Shown here one piece after another: positions 63,718 to 64,000 of a stretch of 64,000 nucleotides of DNA. The notes under the pieces are model-generated. The model had not been told where the DNA came from. It saw only the letters and a program-made list of their open reading frames with translations, and ran no database searches. Position 1 is the first letter of the stretch, and each line of letters opens with the position of its first letter. Where the stretch lies: the NCBI GenBank assembly GCA_017644045.1, contig JAEPMI010000004.1:268014-332013 (forward strand), read 5' to 3'. A program made the position numbers and the translations under genes. The stretch is from Deltaproteobacteria bacterium. GTDB lineage: Bacteria > Myxococcota_A > Polyangia > Polyangiales > Houyiibacteriaceae.

Positions 63718-64000
63718 GTGCTCGATGGACTGAACGAGCCCCAGCAGGAGGCAGTGCTCTACGGTGATGGCCCTCTCGTGGTCTTCGCCGGAGCCGGGAG
63801 TGGCAAGACCCGCGTGATCACCCACCGGGTCGCGCACCTCATCCGGGAGCGAGACGTGGCGCCCTGGCGCATCCTCGCCGTCACCTTCACCAACAAGGCG
63901 GCCGGCGAGATGCGCGAGCGGCTCGCCCAGCTCGTCCCCGGCGGCTCGCGGGGGCTGGTGGTCGGCACCTTTCACGCGATGTGCGCGCGGCTGCTCCGGA
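63718..64000 (+). CDS. UvrD/PcrA-type DNA helicase (3' truncated by window edge)
   Basis: The open frame continues to the window end (94 residues visible). It has the Q motif [16 protein letters not shown], the Walker [16 protein letters not shown], and motif Ia [17 protein letters not shown], then [12 protein letters not shown]. This is a superfamily 1 helicase of the UvrD/PcrA/Rep group, used in repair and replication. Start GTG 63718; GTG 63709 is also in frame. Confidence 0.93.
   Translation, partial: MLDGLNEPQQEAVLYGDGPLVVFAGAGSGKTRVITHRVAHLIRERDVAPWRILAVTFTNKAAGEMRERLAQLVPGGSRGLVVGTFHAMCARLLR

Overview
The window is a GC-rich (roughly 70%) chromosomal stretch with very high third-position GC. 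It is most likely from the Myxococcota (former Deltaproteobacteria), in the Polyangiales/Sandaracinus-like part of that group. Support: many secreted cysteine-rich lipoproteins with myxobacterial repeat families (DUF4215-like, CGACGNAC-type and MopE-like), a MYXO-CTERM sorting tail, DUF4388 and PEGA/TPR proteins, a non-flagellar type III secretion component, and many start/stop codons overlapping by 1-4 bp. The taxonomic call is inference; no rRNA gene is present.

Layout. 0-3.8 kb: the end of a sensor kinase gene, a three-gene envelope operon (PEGA protein and two lipoproteins), a response regulator fused to an XRE helix-turn-helix, and tRNA-Pro(CGG). 3.8-16.6 kb: a complete leucine/isoleucine/valine core operon, ilvB-ilvN-ilvC-leuA-leuC-leuD-cimA-leuB plus a malic enzyme. 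It is preceded by a Leu/Ile/Val-rich leader peptide and an attenuator-like terminator. Citramalate synthase (cimA) and the absence of ilvA suggest isoleucine is made from pyruvate, which the malic enzyme could supply. Embedded in the operon are a 65-bp hairpin repeat present twice (with a compensated base-pair change), a duplicated ilvN start, a perfect 22-bp inverted repeat joining the leuD end to the cimA start, and several very short overlapping ORFs.

16.7-29.4 kb: a PAS hybrid histidine kinase, a tail-anchored beta-propeller protein, a FadL porin + Rieske oxygenase pair divergent from a TetR regulator (with three phased GAACCGT repeats between them), an exported small protein, an MBOAT/SGNH/YhfC-like surface-acylation operon, and arsI coupled to a SigZ-type sigma factor with a cysteine tail. 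29.4-36.3 kb: a DUF4388/degenerate J-domain protein, a G-rich tandem repeat, priA, two small proteins and an isolated sctU.

36.3-44.9 kb: a run of five cysteine-rich surface or lipoprotein genes on the minus strand, some sharing nearly the same C-terminal beta domain. 45-51.7 kb: an aminotransferase, tandem DUF2845 proteins, a split LigD system (polymerase and ligase as convergent genes, no Ku in view), a 2TM protein and an aldehyde dehydrogenase. 51.7-55.9 kb: a long leader holding a tryptophan-rich 29-codon ORF and a strong hairpin, then a four-gene ECF-sigma operon. 55.9-64 kb: a BASS transporter, an OPT transporter with a small partner, a PQQ-type sugar dehydrogenase coupled to an aminopeptidase P, a YbaK deacylase, a beta-barrel protein, and the start of a UvrD/PcrA helicase.

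No IS element, prophage or CRISPR array was seen. The most unusual material is the regulatory and repeat architecture of the ilv-leu operon.
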